Assembly: GCA_021788645.1 (NCBI GenBank)
Contig: JAJYKK010000009.1
Location: 1-64,000 of the forward strand
Direction: 5' to 3'
DNA length: 64,000 bases
DNA from: Pseudomonadota bacterium
GTDB taxonomy: Bacteria; Pseudomonadota; Gammaproteobacteria; Burkholderiales; JAKAFK01
Shown: piece after piece, positions 38,201-49,965 of the stretch
How positions within the stretch are numbered: position 1 is the stretch's first letter
Layout of the letters: each line of letters starts with the position of its first letter
Program-made: the position numbers and the translations under genes
The notes under the pieces: generated by a model
What the model was told of the DNA's origin: nothing
Seen by the model: only the letters and a program-made list of their open reading frames with translations
Databases searched by the model: none

Positions 38201-38632
38201 CCGCTTGGCGACGGCTTCGAGCTCGAACTCGAGATCACGGAAGGCGTTCGACAAATTGCCGAGGTCGGCGGCGATGGCTTGGCGGCCCTGAAGGGCCTGG
38301 GCGTTTCGCTCGCGATCGACGACTTCGGGACGTGCGATTGCTCGTTGAGCGACCTGCAGCAGATGCCCGTCAGCCGCCTCAAGATCGACCGCTCATTCAT
38401 TCATGGGATCCCCGGCGACGCCAACGAGCGCTCGCTCACCCGCGCGATCATAGCGCTCGGACACAGTCTCGACCTGCGCGTCGTGGCGGCGGGGATCGAA
38501 ACGCGCGAGCAGGCGCGCTTCCTGCAGCGCTTGGGCTGCGACGAGGGGCAGGGCTATCTCTTCGGCAAGGCGATTGCGGCGGATGCAATGGCCAGGCGGC
38601 TGGCGCAAGACAGCGGCACCGCGCCTGCCTAG
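35228..38632 (+). CDS. Membrane PAS-GGDEF-EAL cyclic-di-GMP protein
   Basis: 1134 residues. The layout is membrane segment, periplasmic sensor of about 240 residues, second membrane segment near 295-315, three PAS domains, GGDEF (781-785) and EAL (909-911). The diguanylate cyclase half looks intact, with GGDEF and the RKED inhibitory site just upstream. In the EAL half the metal ligands remain (E909, EITEG, D1031-D1032, K1052). The catalytic-base glutamate of the AEGVET motif is A1088 (VVAAGIET), and the loop DDFGTGYSSL reads DDFGTCDCSL. So it should make c-di-GMP, while phosphodiesterase activity is probably lost. ATG 35228 has AGGAGG upstream. Confidence 0.9.
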   Translation: MPDRLREWPPIAGRFLSYFALCAALVSFTLLCANYPDLLAAGERLKQQAAGRANRAAQRLTSDLTELGGGLRAVADNRELKADWASRRWAQVAQRLRRAAGGQLNIDRLWYLPAAGREGFEFVWRGGHAPSRRTAAAGVRRPRPTPAQARALRRGWAIVGMDMRCPSPSACHPVLWGEVEAFDARGGPQGLLLAERPAPEVIGFARSLDGALRRARDAPGRMLVAALGTARPSTARADALRRTPVPGWLAWAAIAQPDGPKVLDDQPMAVISWIALPTPWAAALGRMRAHPGGSTSALVLFTLAALVSLALAWMRTVHIRGTQALRRSQTELANAQALAHVGSWTWTVASGKVEGSAEFCRLFGLSHAPAALDLAVLLARVHPDDQSRIAQQLQAVQADGTPYTTEFRIVTPNHVRRMVSAQGEIATRNRDGSIRQMIGTVHDITARHEAEEAVRASEEAYRLLVEQAADGIVIADPDGIVIDANTAACRMLGMTHEGLLGQSIAHLVPADDVARVMAVRAFLAAHPGRTQVEEWSLITKDGGHLPVEVSAKILPDGRWQAIVRDITERKHTEGKLRQAATVFDNTNDGIIIADSAGRIIAVNRAFSDITGFAAEEVIAQNPRLLGSGHHDETFYREMWTMLKSTGQWRGEIWDRRKDGTVFPAWESISAVRDAGGQLTHYVAVFSDISVIKEAEAKLTALVHHDSLTGLPNRLLFSARLEQAMARADRHQQKVALMFIDLDRFKRINDTMGHAAGDELLRTIASRLRECVRKEDTVARLGGDEFTVLVEEIRDGADAASLADKIILAAGQPLAIDGKDITTSASIGIALYPEDAPNAEDLVRAADAAMYRAKERGRGNYQFYTSALTRRALHHLSVEQGLRRALERGEFVLYYQPQVALADETIVGAEALLRWRHPQIGLMLPEQFIPIADDAGLINALGRWALAAACAQMNAWHLAGLRPIRVGVNLSGRQIMQPDFAARIEQMLAAAGPLGDGFELELEITEGVRQIAEVGGDGLAALKGLGVSLAIDDFGTCDCSLSDLQQMPVSRLKIDRSFIHGIPGDANERSLTRAIIALGHSLDLRVVAAGIETREQARFLQRLGCDEGQGYLFGKAIAADAMARRLAQDSGTAPA

Positions 38633-38636
38633 AACG

Positions 38637-40019
38637 TCAGACCGTGCGCGAGTAGCGCGGCTTCTGCGCGCTTTCCGCCTTGAGGTAGGCATCGAACGGC
38701 ATGGCGATGTTGCGCAGGAAGATGCGCCCGAGCTCGGTCACGCGGATCGACTCGGCTGTGAGCAGAACCAGCCCATCCTCCTCCAGGGTGCCGAGGTCAT
38801 TCAGGGCATCGCCGAAGTAGGCGTCAACGTCGACGGCCCATTCGCGGCCGAACGCCGCCTTGTCGAGGGCCAGGTCGCACATGATCCGGGTAATGGCATC
38901 GCGCCGAATTTTGTCGTCCCGCGTCACGCGCAAGCCGCGCTCGGTGGCGAGACGCCCCTCCCCGATCAGCCGCTGGTAGTCGTTCAGTTTCTTGGCATTT
39001 TGCACATACACATCGTCCGTCTGGCTGATTGCCGACACGCCGAAGGCATAGATGTCGCAATGCCGGTGCGTCGTATAGCCCTGGAAATTGCGCCAGAGCG
39101 TGCCGCGTCGCTGCGCGACGACCAGCTCATCCTCGGCACGCGCGAAGTGGTCCATGCCGATGTACACATAGCCCGCCTGCGAGAGGCGATCGAGGATCAA
39201 CTTCTGCAGCGCGATGCGGGTCTCAAAATTGGGCAGATCGGACTGGACAATCAGGGTCTGATGCTTCTTCAGCCATGGCACATGGGCATAGCCGAAGATC
39301 GCCAGCCGGTCGGGGCCCAGCGCCAGAATCTGATCCAGGGTCCGGGTGAAGCTCTCCAGGGTCTGATGCGGCAGCCCCACCATGAGGTCCATGTTGATGC
39401 TGCGGAAGCCCGCCTCGCGCATCCAGCCGTACACCTTTTCGATGAGCGCCGCGGGCTGCACGCGGTTGACCGCCTGCTGCACCCGCGGGTCCAGATCCTG
39501 AACGCCCAGACTCAGTCGATTGAACCCGGCCGCGGCGAGCGCCTCGATGTGCCCTCGGGTCAGCTCGCGCGGGTCGACCTCGCACCCGACTTCGGCATCC
39601 GCCGCAACGGTGAAGGCATCGCGCGTCCAACGCGCGAGCCGCTCGATGTCCGCCGGCCGCAGATAGGTGGGCGTGCCTCCCCCCCAATGAAGCTGCCGCA
39701 CCAACCGATCCTTCGCCACGCCGTCGGCGACGGCCTGAATCTCGTGGGACAGGCACTGCAGATACGGCTCGACCCGCTCGTAGCGCCGGGTCGCGACCAT
39801 ATTGCAGCCGCAGTAGTAGCACAGCGTGTCGCAAAAGGGGATGTGCACATAAAGCGACAAGTCGCGGCCGAGCGCCTGGCTGGTCCGCATCTCCTCGCGC
39901 CAGGCCGCTTCTCCAAAGGCCTCACTGAAATAGGGCGCGGTCGGATAGGAGGTATAACGCGGGCCTGGGCGGCTGTACTTCTCGAGCAAGGCGGGATCGA
40001 TGTCCACGGTGAGCCCCAT
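38637..40019 (-). CDS. hemN: Oxygen-independent coproporphyrinogen III dehydrogenase
   Basis: A radical-SAM enzyme that decarboxylates two propionates to form protoporphyrinogen IX in haem synthesis without oxygen. The 460-residue protein has the cluster motif CDTLCYYCGC, LHWGGGTPTYL, RLSLGVQDLD and the HemN-specific ISRP-like N-terminus SRPGPRYTSYPTAPYF. ATG 40019 gives the E. coli-like N-terminus. TATAAT at 40041-40036 (minus) lies 16 bases upstream, implying a very short leader. It converges on the GGDEF-EAL gene with 4 bases between stops. Confidence 0.95.
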   Translation of the reverse strand: MGLTVDIDPALLEKYSRPGPRYTSYPTAPYFSEAFGEAAWREEMRTSQALGRDLSLYVHIPFCDTLCYYCGCNMVATRRYERVEPYLQCLSHEIQAVADGVAKDRLVRQLHWGGGTPTYLRPADIERLARWTRDAFTVAADAEVGCEVDPRELTRGHIEALAAAGFNRLSLGVQDLDPRVQQAVNRVQPAALIEKVYGWMREAGFRSINMDLMVGLPHQTLESFTRTLDQILALGPDRLAIFGYAHVPWLKKHQTLIVQSDLPNFETRIALQKLILDRLSQAGYVYIGMDHFARAEDELVVAQRRGTLWRNFQGYTTHRHCDIYAFGVSAISQTDDVYVQNAKKLNDYQRLIGEGRLATERGLRVTRDDKIRRDAITRIMCDLALDKAAFGREWAVDVDAYFGDALNDLGTLEEDGLVLLTAESIRVTELGRIFLRNIAMPFDAYLKAESAQKPRYSRTV

Positions 40020-40035
40020 CAGAATATGGGAGTTG

Positions 40036-40041
40036 ATTATA
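40036..40041 (-). promoter_or_regulatory. Candidate -10 box of hemN
   Basis: A perfect TATAAT on the minus strand, 16 bases before the hemN ATG. No good -35 hexamer is seen at 16-18 bases. An ATCAA half-site (FNR/Anr-like) directly follows the box, but the other half of the dyad is missing. Confidence 0.4.
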
Positions 40042-40055
40042 GTCCGTTTTGCCAT

Positions 40056-40440
40056 GGGCTGCGAGGCATCCCGCGCCCGAAAGGCCCTGCCGCCGCCAGG
40101 GCGGTTGGGCGGCTCACCGCCTGTCCAGACCGCATGTCGCGCTGGAAGGCGCGCATCCCTTCGCGGCGGGCACGGGAACCGGGCGGCAGAACGCCGCGCC
40201 GGGTCGCGATGGTTATATACTGATGGGTAAGGCAAACGCCAGCCGACCGGGCCCCCTGCCGCAGGCAGCGGCGCGGGACTCGGTCGACCGCAGGGCTTTG
40301 CGCCATGCGGCGAGCCGCCGAGACGGCATTTCCATTAACCGAGATAGCATTTTTCACAAGGAAGCGGGAAATCGGGCTTGTCTCGCAAGCCGAGCTATCC
40401 GGCCTCGCGAGTCACGGCGAGGCTTCCCGCACACGCCCGG
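40056..40440. other. Intergenic stretch between hemN and the SnoaL-like gene
   Basis: The gap between the divergent genes holds the hemN promoter and no recognisable gene. A TATACT hexamer at 40215-40220 (plus) lacks a convincing -35. Open frames across it are short and basic. Confidence 0.4.
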
Positions 40441-40872
40441 ATGGACCCCGTAAGCTTGGCCAGCGCGCAGGACGCCGAGAAGGCGTTCTATCGCGCCTTC
40501 GCGGCACAGGATTTGGAAGCGATGATGATGATCTGGGCCGATGACGACGACATCGTGTGCGTCCATCCGATGGGCGCAAGGCTGCAGGGCCGCACGGCGG
40601 TCCTCGAGGGGTGGAGCCGCCTCTTCGGGGAAGATTCGGCATTGCGCTTCGAGATCCAGCCGGTGCAGGCCTTCGAGGAGGGGCTTCTGTCGGTCCGCCT
40701 GGTGCACGAACATATCCTCACGGCGCACGCGAGCCGCGCCCGTCCCCCGGTAATCGCCACCAACGTCTACCGCCTGACGCCACGCGGCTGGCGCATGATT
40801 CTCCATCACGCCTCGCCATCGCCGGCAAACGCGCGCATGCTCGCAGGACCTGCCGCCCCCTTCTACCATTGA
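40441..40872 (+). CDS. SnoaL-like/NTF2-fold protein (DUF4440 type)
   Basis: 143 residues. AFYRAFAAQDLEAMMMIWADDDDIVCVHPMG and GWSRLFGEDSALRFEI fit the SnoaL_3/DUF4440 NTF2-like fold, which binds small hydrophobic ligands or acts as an isomerase. No specific substrate can be assigned. ATG 40441 starts just before the fold. It is followed by yheT 8 bases after its stop, and the two are likely co-transcribed. Confidence 0.8.
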   Translation: MDPVSLASAQDAEKAFYRAFAAQDLEAMMMIWADDDDIVCVHPMGARLQGRTAVLEGWSRLFGEDSALRFEIQPVQAFEEGLLSVRLVHEHILTAHASRARPPVIATNVYRLTPRGWRMILHHASPSPANARMLAGPAAPFYH

Positions 40873-40880
40873 AGGTCGCC

Positions 40881-41903
40881 GTGCCTTTCGCGCCCGATGC
40901 CTATCGCGCGCCATGGTGGCTGCCGGGCGGACATCTGCAGACGCTGTTTCCGTACTTCTTCCCGCGGACGTTCACGCTGCCGTACCGGCGCAGCCGTTGG
41001 GAAAGCGCCGATGGCGACTTCGTCGATCTGGACTGGATCGACGGGTCGCCCGAGCGTCCCCTCATCGCATTGCTGCACGGACTGGAAGGAAGTTCGCGTT
41101 CGCCCTATGCCCGCGACCTCATGCATGCCGTCAGGGCCATCGGCTGGCGCGGCGTCGTCGTCCATTTCCGCGGCTGCAGCGAGCAACCCAACCGTCTGCC
41201 GCGCGCCTACCATTCCGGCGATACGCAAGAAGTCGACTGGATCCTGCGCCGCCTTAAGCAAGGCCAGGATCCGGGGGCGCCGCTTCTCGCGGTGGGCGTT
41301 TCTCTGGGTGCCAACGCCCTGCTGAAGTGGCTGGGCACGCAGGCCGAAGCGGCCCTGCCCGTGCTCGACGCGGCGGCCGCCGTCTCCACGCCTTTTGACT
41401 TGGCGGCCGCCGCGTCGGCACTGGACCACGGCATCAACCGCCTGCTCTATACCCGCCATTTCTTGAAAACGCTCGTCCACAAGGCGCTGACCAAGATTCG
41501 CACACACGCGCTGGCGCTCGACGCGGCAGCGCTCGCACGCGCACGCACCTTCGCCGAGTTCGACGCGCATTACACCGCCCCCATTCACGGATTCCCGAGC
41601 GCCGCCGCCTATTGGCAAGACGCCAGCGCGAAACCCTGGCTCCTCCACGTCCGCGTCCCCACCCTCCTCCTCAATGCCCGCAACGACCCGTTCCTGCCCG
41701 AGGCAGCGCTTCCCGCGCCCTGCGACGTCTCGAGCAGCATCCACCTACAGTTTCCGCCGACCGGCGGGCACGCCGGCTTCTTCGGCGCCGGCTTCGCAGG
41801 CGGTGCCTCGTGGCTCTCACGGCACGTCCTGCGCTACTTCGCCCGGTCACTGGTTGGCCGGGACGCCGTCGAGGCCGGCCAGACGGGCGGATTGCATCTG
41901 TGA
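40881..41903 (+). CDS. yheT: YheT-type alpha/beta hydrolase
   Basis: 340 residues, the same length as E. coli YheT. The N-terminus has PWWLPGGHLQTLFPYFFPR, the family signature. LLHGLEGSSRSPYA is the oxyanion/nucleophile-side region and GVSLGANALLKWLG the nucleophile elbow (Ser in GVSLG). NARNDPFLP and TGGHAGFF carry the acid and histidine. GTG 40881 has AAGG 5 bases upstream; TTG 40869 overlapping the previous stop is an alternative. Physiological substrate unknown; the family is esterase-like. Confidence 0.88.
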   Translation: MPFAPDAYRAPWWLPGGHLQTLFPYFFPRTFTLPYRRSRWESADGDFVDLDWIDGSPERPLIALLHGLEGSSRSPYARDLMHAVRAIGWRGVVVHFRGCSEQPNRLPRAYHSGDTQEVDWILRRLKQGQDPGAPLLAVGVSLGANALLKWLGTQAEAALPVLDAAAAVSTPFDLAAAASALDHGINRLLYTRHFLKTLVHKALTKIRTHALALDAAALARARTFAEFDAHYTAPIHGFPSAAAYWQDASAKPWLLHVRVPTLLLNARNDPFLPEAALPAPCDVSSSIHLQFPPTGGHAGFFGAGFAGGASWLSRHVLRYFARSLVGRDAVEAGQTGGLHL

Positions 41904-41986
41904 ATTCAGAGGACTCGCGTGGGCGGCACGCCGACGGGGGACTCCCTCCGCCGAAGAAGGACGGCAAGAACCCCTATGCCGTCTAG
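41900..41986 (+). CDS. Tiny 28-residue ORF overlapping yheT stop
   Basis: GTG 41900 overlaps the yheT TGA (GTGA) and opens 28 codons that end GLPPPKKDGKNPYAV. Translation could be coupled. The Pro/Lys-rich text with a NPYAV end looks like the conserved tails of some small proteobacterial proteins, but I cannot name a family. It could be chance. Confidence 0.3.
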   Translation: MNSEDSRGRHADGGLPPPKKDGKNPYAV

Positions 41987-42104
41987 GCAACGCAGACGGG
42001 AAGCGGGGTCAGGGTGGCATCGCGCGGCCCCGTGCTCTAAAATTCGCCTGAGCCCAGTCCGGGCCGCGCGTCCGGATGCTTGTCCAATCCAAACGAGGAG
42101 CCTT

Positions 42105-43478
42105 ATGCGAGTCCCCCAGGAGATTTTCAAGGCTTACGACATCCGCGGGGTGGTCGGCAGCACCCTGACGCCGGCCATCGTCGAAGCCATCGGTCATGCC
42201 CTAGGGTCCGAGGCCCGAGCCCGTGCCCAGCGCGTCGTCGTGGTCGGCCGCGACGGCCGGCTGTCCGGGCCCGAGCTCTCGGCCGCCCTGGCGCGCGGCA
42301 TTCAGGCCGCCGGCGTCGATGTCATCGACATCGGCCTCGTCGCCACCCCCATGGTCTACTTCGCCACCTTCCACCTCGCGACGGGCTGCGGCGTGATGGT
42401 GACCGGAAGCCACAACCCCCCCGACTACAATGGGCTCAAGCTGATGCTCTCGGGCGAAGCGCTCTCGGGCCAAGCCATCCAGGACTTACGCGCGCGCATC
42501 GAGGAAAATCGCCTGACCTACGGCCAAGGCAAGCTCACGCGGCAAGACATCCTTGAAGCGTACATCGAACGCATCGCCGGGGACGTGAAGGTCGCGCGCA
42601 AGCTCCACGTCGTGATCGACTGCGGCAACGGCGCCGCGGGCGGAGTGGCGCCCCGACTGTACCAGCGCCTCGGCTGTGAGGTCACGGAACTCTTCTGCAC
42701 GGTGGATGGGCATTTTCCCAACCATCACCCGGATCCCTCCCAGCCCGAGAATCTCGAAGCCCTCATCGCCCGCCTCCGCGAAGGGGATGCGGATATCGGC
42801 ATCGCCTTCGATGGCGATGGCGACCGCCTGGGCGTGGTGACACGGGGCGGGCAAATCATTTTTCCGGATCGCCAGCTCATGCTGTTCGCCCAGGACCTCC
42901 TGTCGCGCAATCCCGGCGCGAGCATCATCTACGACGTCAAGTCCACCCGCAACCTCGCGCCGTGGATCACCCGCCACGGCGGCAAGCCGCTGCTGTGGAA
43001 AACCGGACACTCGCTCATCAAGGCCAAGATGAAGGAAACCGGCGCGCTGCTCGCCGGAGAAATGAGCGGTCATGTTTTCTTCAAGGAACGCTGGTACGGC
43101 TTCGACGACGGACTTTACGCGGGCGCCCGCCTGCTCGAACTCCTCAGCCACGCCCAGGACATCGATGCGGTGCTCAACGGGCTGCCCGATGCCGTATGCA
43201 CGCCCGAACTGCAAATCAAGCTCAAGGAGGGGGAGAACTATGCGCTGATCGACGAGATCAGGCGCACGGCGCACTTTGACGATGCGCAGGAAGTGATCAC
43301 CGTCGACGGCTTGCGTGTCGAATACGCCGACGGCTTCGGGCTGATGCGGCCGTCGAACACGACGCCCGTCGTCGTGCTGCGCTTCGAAGCCGATACCGAA
43401 CAGGCCCTCGCGCGCATCCAGGGCGATTTCCGGAAGGCGCTGCTGGGCGCGCGTCCGGGATTATCCCTGCCGTTCTGA
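42105..43478 (+). CDS. algC: Phosphomannomutase/phosphoglucomutase
   Basis: Interconverts 1- and 6-phosphates of mannose or glucose for LPS and exopolysaccharide precursors. The 457-residue protein has the four alpha-D-phosphohexomutase domains. Seen: FKAYDIRGVVG, phosphoserine loop TGSHNPPDYNG, metal loop FDGDGDRLG, sugar loop GEMSGHVFF and phosphate-binding RPSNTTP. It is close to AlgC (463 residues). ATG 42105 has GAGGAG upstream. It converges on alaS with 6 bases between stops. Confidence 0.93.
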   Translation: MRVPQEIFKAYDIRGVVGSTLTPAIVEAIGHALGSEARARAQRVVVVGRDGRLSGPELSAALARGIQAAGVDVIDIGLVATPMVYFATFHLATGCGVMVTGSHNPPDYNGLKLMLSGEALSGQAIQDLRARIEENRLTYGQGKLTRQDILEAYIERIAGDVKVARKLHVVIDCGNGAAGGVAPRLYQRLGCEVTELFCTVDGHFPNHHPDPSQPENLEALIARLREGDADIGIAFDGDGDRLGVVTRGGQIIFPDRQLMLFAQDLLSRNPGASIIYDVKSTRNLAPWITRHGGKPLLWKTGHSLIKAKMKETGALLAGEMSGHVFFKERWYGFDDGLYAGARLLELLSHAQDIDAVLNGLPDAVCTPELQIKLKEGENYALIDEIRRTAHFDDAQEVITVDGLRVEYADGFGLMRPSNTTPVVVLRFEADTEQALARIQGDFRKALLGARPGLSLPF

Positions 43479-43484
43479 ATGCCC

Positions 43485-46079
<2,595 letters not shown>

Positions 46080-46223
46080 GTCCCGGTCCTACCCAATCAA
46101 TAGAGAGTATTGCCATCGACCGCCTCACACCCCTCCCGGCGGCCAGCCCGTCCGTCCCGCGGCATCTCCGCTTCGCCGCGAAATGCGACAGTATACCGCC
46201 AAGGCACGCCGCGTTGCGCGTGC

Positions 46224-46681
46224 TCACTCGCCCTCACCCGCGACGATCGAGCGAATGACCTCGAAATCGAATCCGCGGGATTGCAGAAAACGGATCTGTC
46301 GGGCGCGTTCCTTGCCATCCCCCGCGGCCTGGCCGAACTTGCGCGCCCACACGGCCTTCGCCCGCTCGCGCTCGTCCGCCAGAAGCTCGGCGCGCAGCGC
46401 GCCCAGGTCGGCCTCGACGCCCTTGTCGCGAAGCTCGGCCATGATGTGCAGGGCACCGTACTTCTCGCGGCGCGCCCGCACGAGTTGTTCGGCAAACCGC
46501 CGGTCGGACAAGAGGCCTTGCGCCTCGAGCTCGGCCAGGCACTGGGCAAGCCGCTCGGTGCTTTCGGCATGCCGGGCGAGCTTCGCATGGAGCTCGCGCT
46601 TCGAATATTCCCGCCGCGAGAGCAAGCGCAGCGCCCGCTCTCGCAAGCTCGCTTCCCCGCGGGCCGGCGGAAAGGAGTCAG

Positions 46682-46685
<4 letters not shown>
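46224..46685 (-). CDS. recX: RecX, regulator of RecA
   Basis: Inhibits RecA filament growth and coprotease activity. The 153-residue protein has the RecX repeats: [34 protein letters not shown] and [19 protein letters not shown] 46685 overlaps the recA TGA (GTGA), so translation is coupled to recA, as is common in the family. Confidence 0.92.
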
Positions 46686-47707
<1,022 letters not shown>

Positions 47708-47789
47708 TTCCTTAGCTGTCCTCGAAAGGGATCGTCGGCGGCGCGTCAGGCAATGCTTGAGCGAAAGCCCCCAACAATCAGGAGTGATC

Positions 47790-47821
47790 CCCGGCCTTCG
47801 CGCGATTGCGCGAAGGCCGGG
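47790..47821 (-). other. Long perfect hairpin in the recA leader
   Basis: A 14-bp perfect stem (47790-47803 with 47808-47821) closed by a 4-base loop lies 82 bases before the recA ATG and downstream of its likely promoter. No T run follows on either strand, so it is not a normal terminator. It may affect recA mRNA or be left from a pncC end. Confidence 0.6.
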
Positions 47822-47854
47822 TCGTGTTTGGGTAATAGCGCGATGATCCGCTGA

Positions 47855-47882
47855 ATTATGACACAAAGCCCAGGCATGTGTA
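47855..47882 (-). promoter_or_regulatory. Candidate recA promoter
   Basis: On the minus strand, TACACA (47882-47877) and CATAAT (47860-47855) have a 16-base spacer. The -35 touches the LexA-like box at 47881-47900. Confidence 0.4.
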
Positions 47883-47900
47883 CTGGCCATCGGCTCAGTA
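47881..47900. promoter_or_regulatory. LexA (SOS) box-like dyad upstream of recA
   Basis: TACTG-N10-CAGTA, a perfect 5+5 dyad with SOS-box spacing. It matches the gammaproteobacterial consensus TACTGT...ACAGTA except for the inner T and A. It abuts the candidate recA promoter. Confidence 0.55.
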
Positions 47901-47934
47901 TCGGCGTGTCCGACGCCGCCGCTCGCCGTGCGCC

Positions 47935-48432
47935 TCAAGCCTGCGACGCGAGCCAGTCCAGGAGGCCCTCGAGGGCTCTTCGCACCGCCTGCGCCCGCAC
48001 CTGTTCACGCGTCCCGGCGAAATGCCGCGTCTCGGCGACGATGCCCCCCGACGTTCCGCCCCAGGCGAAGCACACCGTCCCCACCGGCTTTCCCGGCACC
48101 GCGCCCCCGGGGCCGGCGATGCCGCTGACCGCCAACGCCACCCCCGCCTGGCTGCCGGCCAGGGCGCCCGCGACCATTTCGCGCACCGTCTGCTCACTCA
48201 CCGCGCCGTGGTCGGCCAGCGTCTGCGCAGAGACCCCAAGCATCTCCTGCTTGGAGACATTAGTATAGGTAATGAAACCGCGGTCAAACCATTGGGAGCT
48301 CCCGGGTACCGCGGTCACGGCTTCGCCCACCCAGCCGCCGGTGCATGATTCCGCCGTGGCCAGCATCAGATGGCGCCCTTTGAGCGTGTGTCCAACCTTC
48401 TCGGCCGCTGGATAGAGATCGTCGGTGTCCAC
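47935..48432 (-). CDS. pncC: Nicotinamide-nucleotide amidohydrolase PncC (CinA C-terminal type)
   Basis: Deamidates NMN to nicotinate mononucleotide in pyridine nucleotide recycling. This 165-residue single-domain CinA_C protein has [36 protein letters not shown] and [20 protein letters not shown] 48432 has GAGG 5 bases upstream. It follows pgpA by 25 bases. The pncC-recA order is common in Gammaproteobacteria. Confidence 0.93.
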   Translation of the reverse strand: MDTDDLYPAAEKVGHTLKGRHLMLATAESCTGGWVGEAVTAVPGSSQWFDRGFITYTNVSKQEMLGVSAQTLADHGAVSEQTVREMVAGALAGSQAGVALAVSGIAGPGGAVPGKPVGTVCFAWGGTSGGIVAETRHFAGTREQVRAQAVRRALEGLLDWLASQA

Positions 48433-48457
48433 TTGTCCTCACCTTCTCTTTGCAACG

Positions 48458-48979
48458 CTACCCGTGGTTCGCCAGCACTAGTGCGGCGCGGAGCACGCCG
48501 AGCGCATAGAGGGCTGCGCCGATATCGTCCGCCATCACGCCGAATCCATTCTTGATGCGATCGACATAACCGATCGGGAAAGGCTTCCAGATATCGAACA
48601 GCCGGAACAGGATAAATGCCGCAGCCCACCACGTCCAGCGCGCCGGCACGAACACGAGCACCAGCCAGAGCGCGACCATTTCATCCCATACGATGGCGCC
48701 GTGGTCGGCGACCCCAAGGGCCCGGCCGGTCTTCTCGCACACGACGACGCCCACTGCGAAGGCCAATCCGATGAAGACGAGCCATTCGCCCCGCGAGAGC
48801 GCCGGGGACAGCAGGAGAAAGAGCGCAATCGCCGCCAGGCTCCCCGCCGTGCCTGGGGCCTTCGGACTCAGCCCGCTGCCGAATCCGCAGGCCATGAAGT
48901 AGGCGGGATCACGCAGAATGAAGCGCAGCGTCGGGGATTTCAATCCGCCTGGCGGCCCGGCGGTCCGGCCGCGCGTCAT
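48458..48979 (-). CDS. pgpA: Phosphatidylglycerophosphatase A
   Basis: Removes phosphate from phosphatidylglycerophosphate in the inner membrane. The 173-residue protein (E. coli 172) has several membrane segments and conserved GFGSGLSPKAPGTAGSL, VWDEMVALWLV, LFRLFDIWKPFPI and GFGVMADDIGAALYA, which carry the acidic active-site residues. ATG 48979 overlaps the thiL TGA (ATGA), which sets the start. Confidence 0.94.
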   Translation of the reverse strand: MTRGRTAGPPGGLKSPTLRFILRDPAYFMACGFGSGLSPKAPGTAGSLAAIALFLLLSPALSRGEWLVFIGLAFAVGVVVCEKTGRALGVADHGAIVWDEMVALWLVLVFVPARWTWWAAAFILFRLFDIWKPFPIGYVDRIKNGFGVMADDIGAALYALGVLRAALVLANHG

Positions 48980-49965
48980 GCGACGCCACCCGAGAAATGG
49001 TCGAAACCCGGCTTGGCGAGCCCTATCGGGCATCCCTGGGCGTCGCGCAGCGTCAATCCCGTGCCCGCCATGATGCGCCCGATCAGGGTCAAGGGCACGT
49101 CCGTGCTCCGGGCGAGGCGCACCACGTCTTCCCGGCGCGCCGCCGGGGCCGTGAACAGGAGCTCATAATCTTCCCCGCCGGCCACCACGCAGGCCAAGCC
49201 CGCGGGCGCCGTCAAATGCTGCGCCCCGGTCGGGGAGACCGGCAGGCGCGACGCGTCGACTTCCGCCGCCACGCCGGAGGCTTCCAGCACGTGGGACAGA
49301 TCGGAGGCAAGACCGTCGGACAAGTCGATCGCGCTGGTCGCCAGCCCGCGCAACGCCAGTCCCAGCTTCACCCGCGGCGTCGGGGCATGCAGCGCCGGCA
49401 GACAGGCCTTCGCCTGGGCCGGCGACAGCGCGATACGCCGCTGCAGGTAGGCGAGCGCGAGCGCGGCATCGCCCAGGTGCCCGGAAACCCACAAATCGTC
49501 GCCCGGTTGGGCTCCCGAGCGCCGGAGGGCCTGCCCGGGCGGGACTTCGCCCATGATTTGGACGCACACGGTGAGCGGCCCGCGGCTCGTATCTCCGCCC
49601 ACCAGGTCGACGCCATAGCGCCGCGCGAGCGCGAAGAATCCCGCGGAAAACTGCTCGAGCCAGGGCTCGTCCACCTCCGGCAGCGCAAGCCCCAAGGTCG
49701 CCCAGCGCGGCTTCGCCCCCATGGCCGCCATGTCAGACAGGTTGACGGCCAGACACTTCGCGCCCAACTGGAAGGGGTCGTCGTCCGGGAAGAAGTGATG
49801 GTGCACGAGCAGCATGTCGGCCGAGACGGCGAGGAGCATGCCCTCGGAGGGGCGCACGAGGGCCGCGTCGTCGCCGACGCCCAGCACGGCGTGCGGGCTC
49901 GCCCGCGTGAAGAAGCGGCGGATGACGCCGAATTCCGAGAGCGCGGCGGCCGGCGCCCCGCTCAC
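48976..49965 (-). CDS. thiL: Thiamine-phosphate kinase
   Basis: Makes thiamine diphosphate from thiamine phosphate. The 329-residue PurM-like protein has GVGDDAALVRP, NLSDMAAMGAKP, VGGDTSRG, AIDLSDGLASDL and GGEDYELLF, which bind Mg-ATP and substrate. GTG 49965 overlaps the nusB TGA (GTGA). It is co-translated between nusB and pgpA, a usual order. Confidence 0.95.
   Translation of the reverse strand: MSGAPAAALSEFGVIRRFFTRASPHAVLGVGDDAALVRPSEGMLLAVSADMLLVHHHFFPDDDPFQLGAKCLAVNLSDMAAMGAKPRWATLGLALPEVDEPWLEQFSAGFFALARRYGVDLVGGDTSRGPLTVCVQIMGEVPPGQALRRSGAQPGDDLWVSGHLGDAALALAYLQRRIALSPAQAKACLPALHAPTPRVKLGLALRGLATSAIDLSDGLASDLSHVLEASGVAAEVDASRLPVSPTGAQHLTAPAGLACVVAGGEDYELLFTAPAARREDVVRLARSTDVPLTLIGRIMAGTGLTLRDAQGCPIGLAKPGFDHFSGGVA

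Noticed and set aside
40031-40046. FNR/Anr-like site upstream of hemN
   Set aside because: Only one half of the TTGAT-N4-ATCAA dyad is present, so anaerobic control cannot be claimed.
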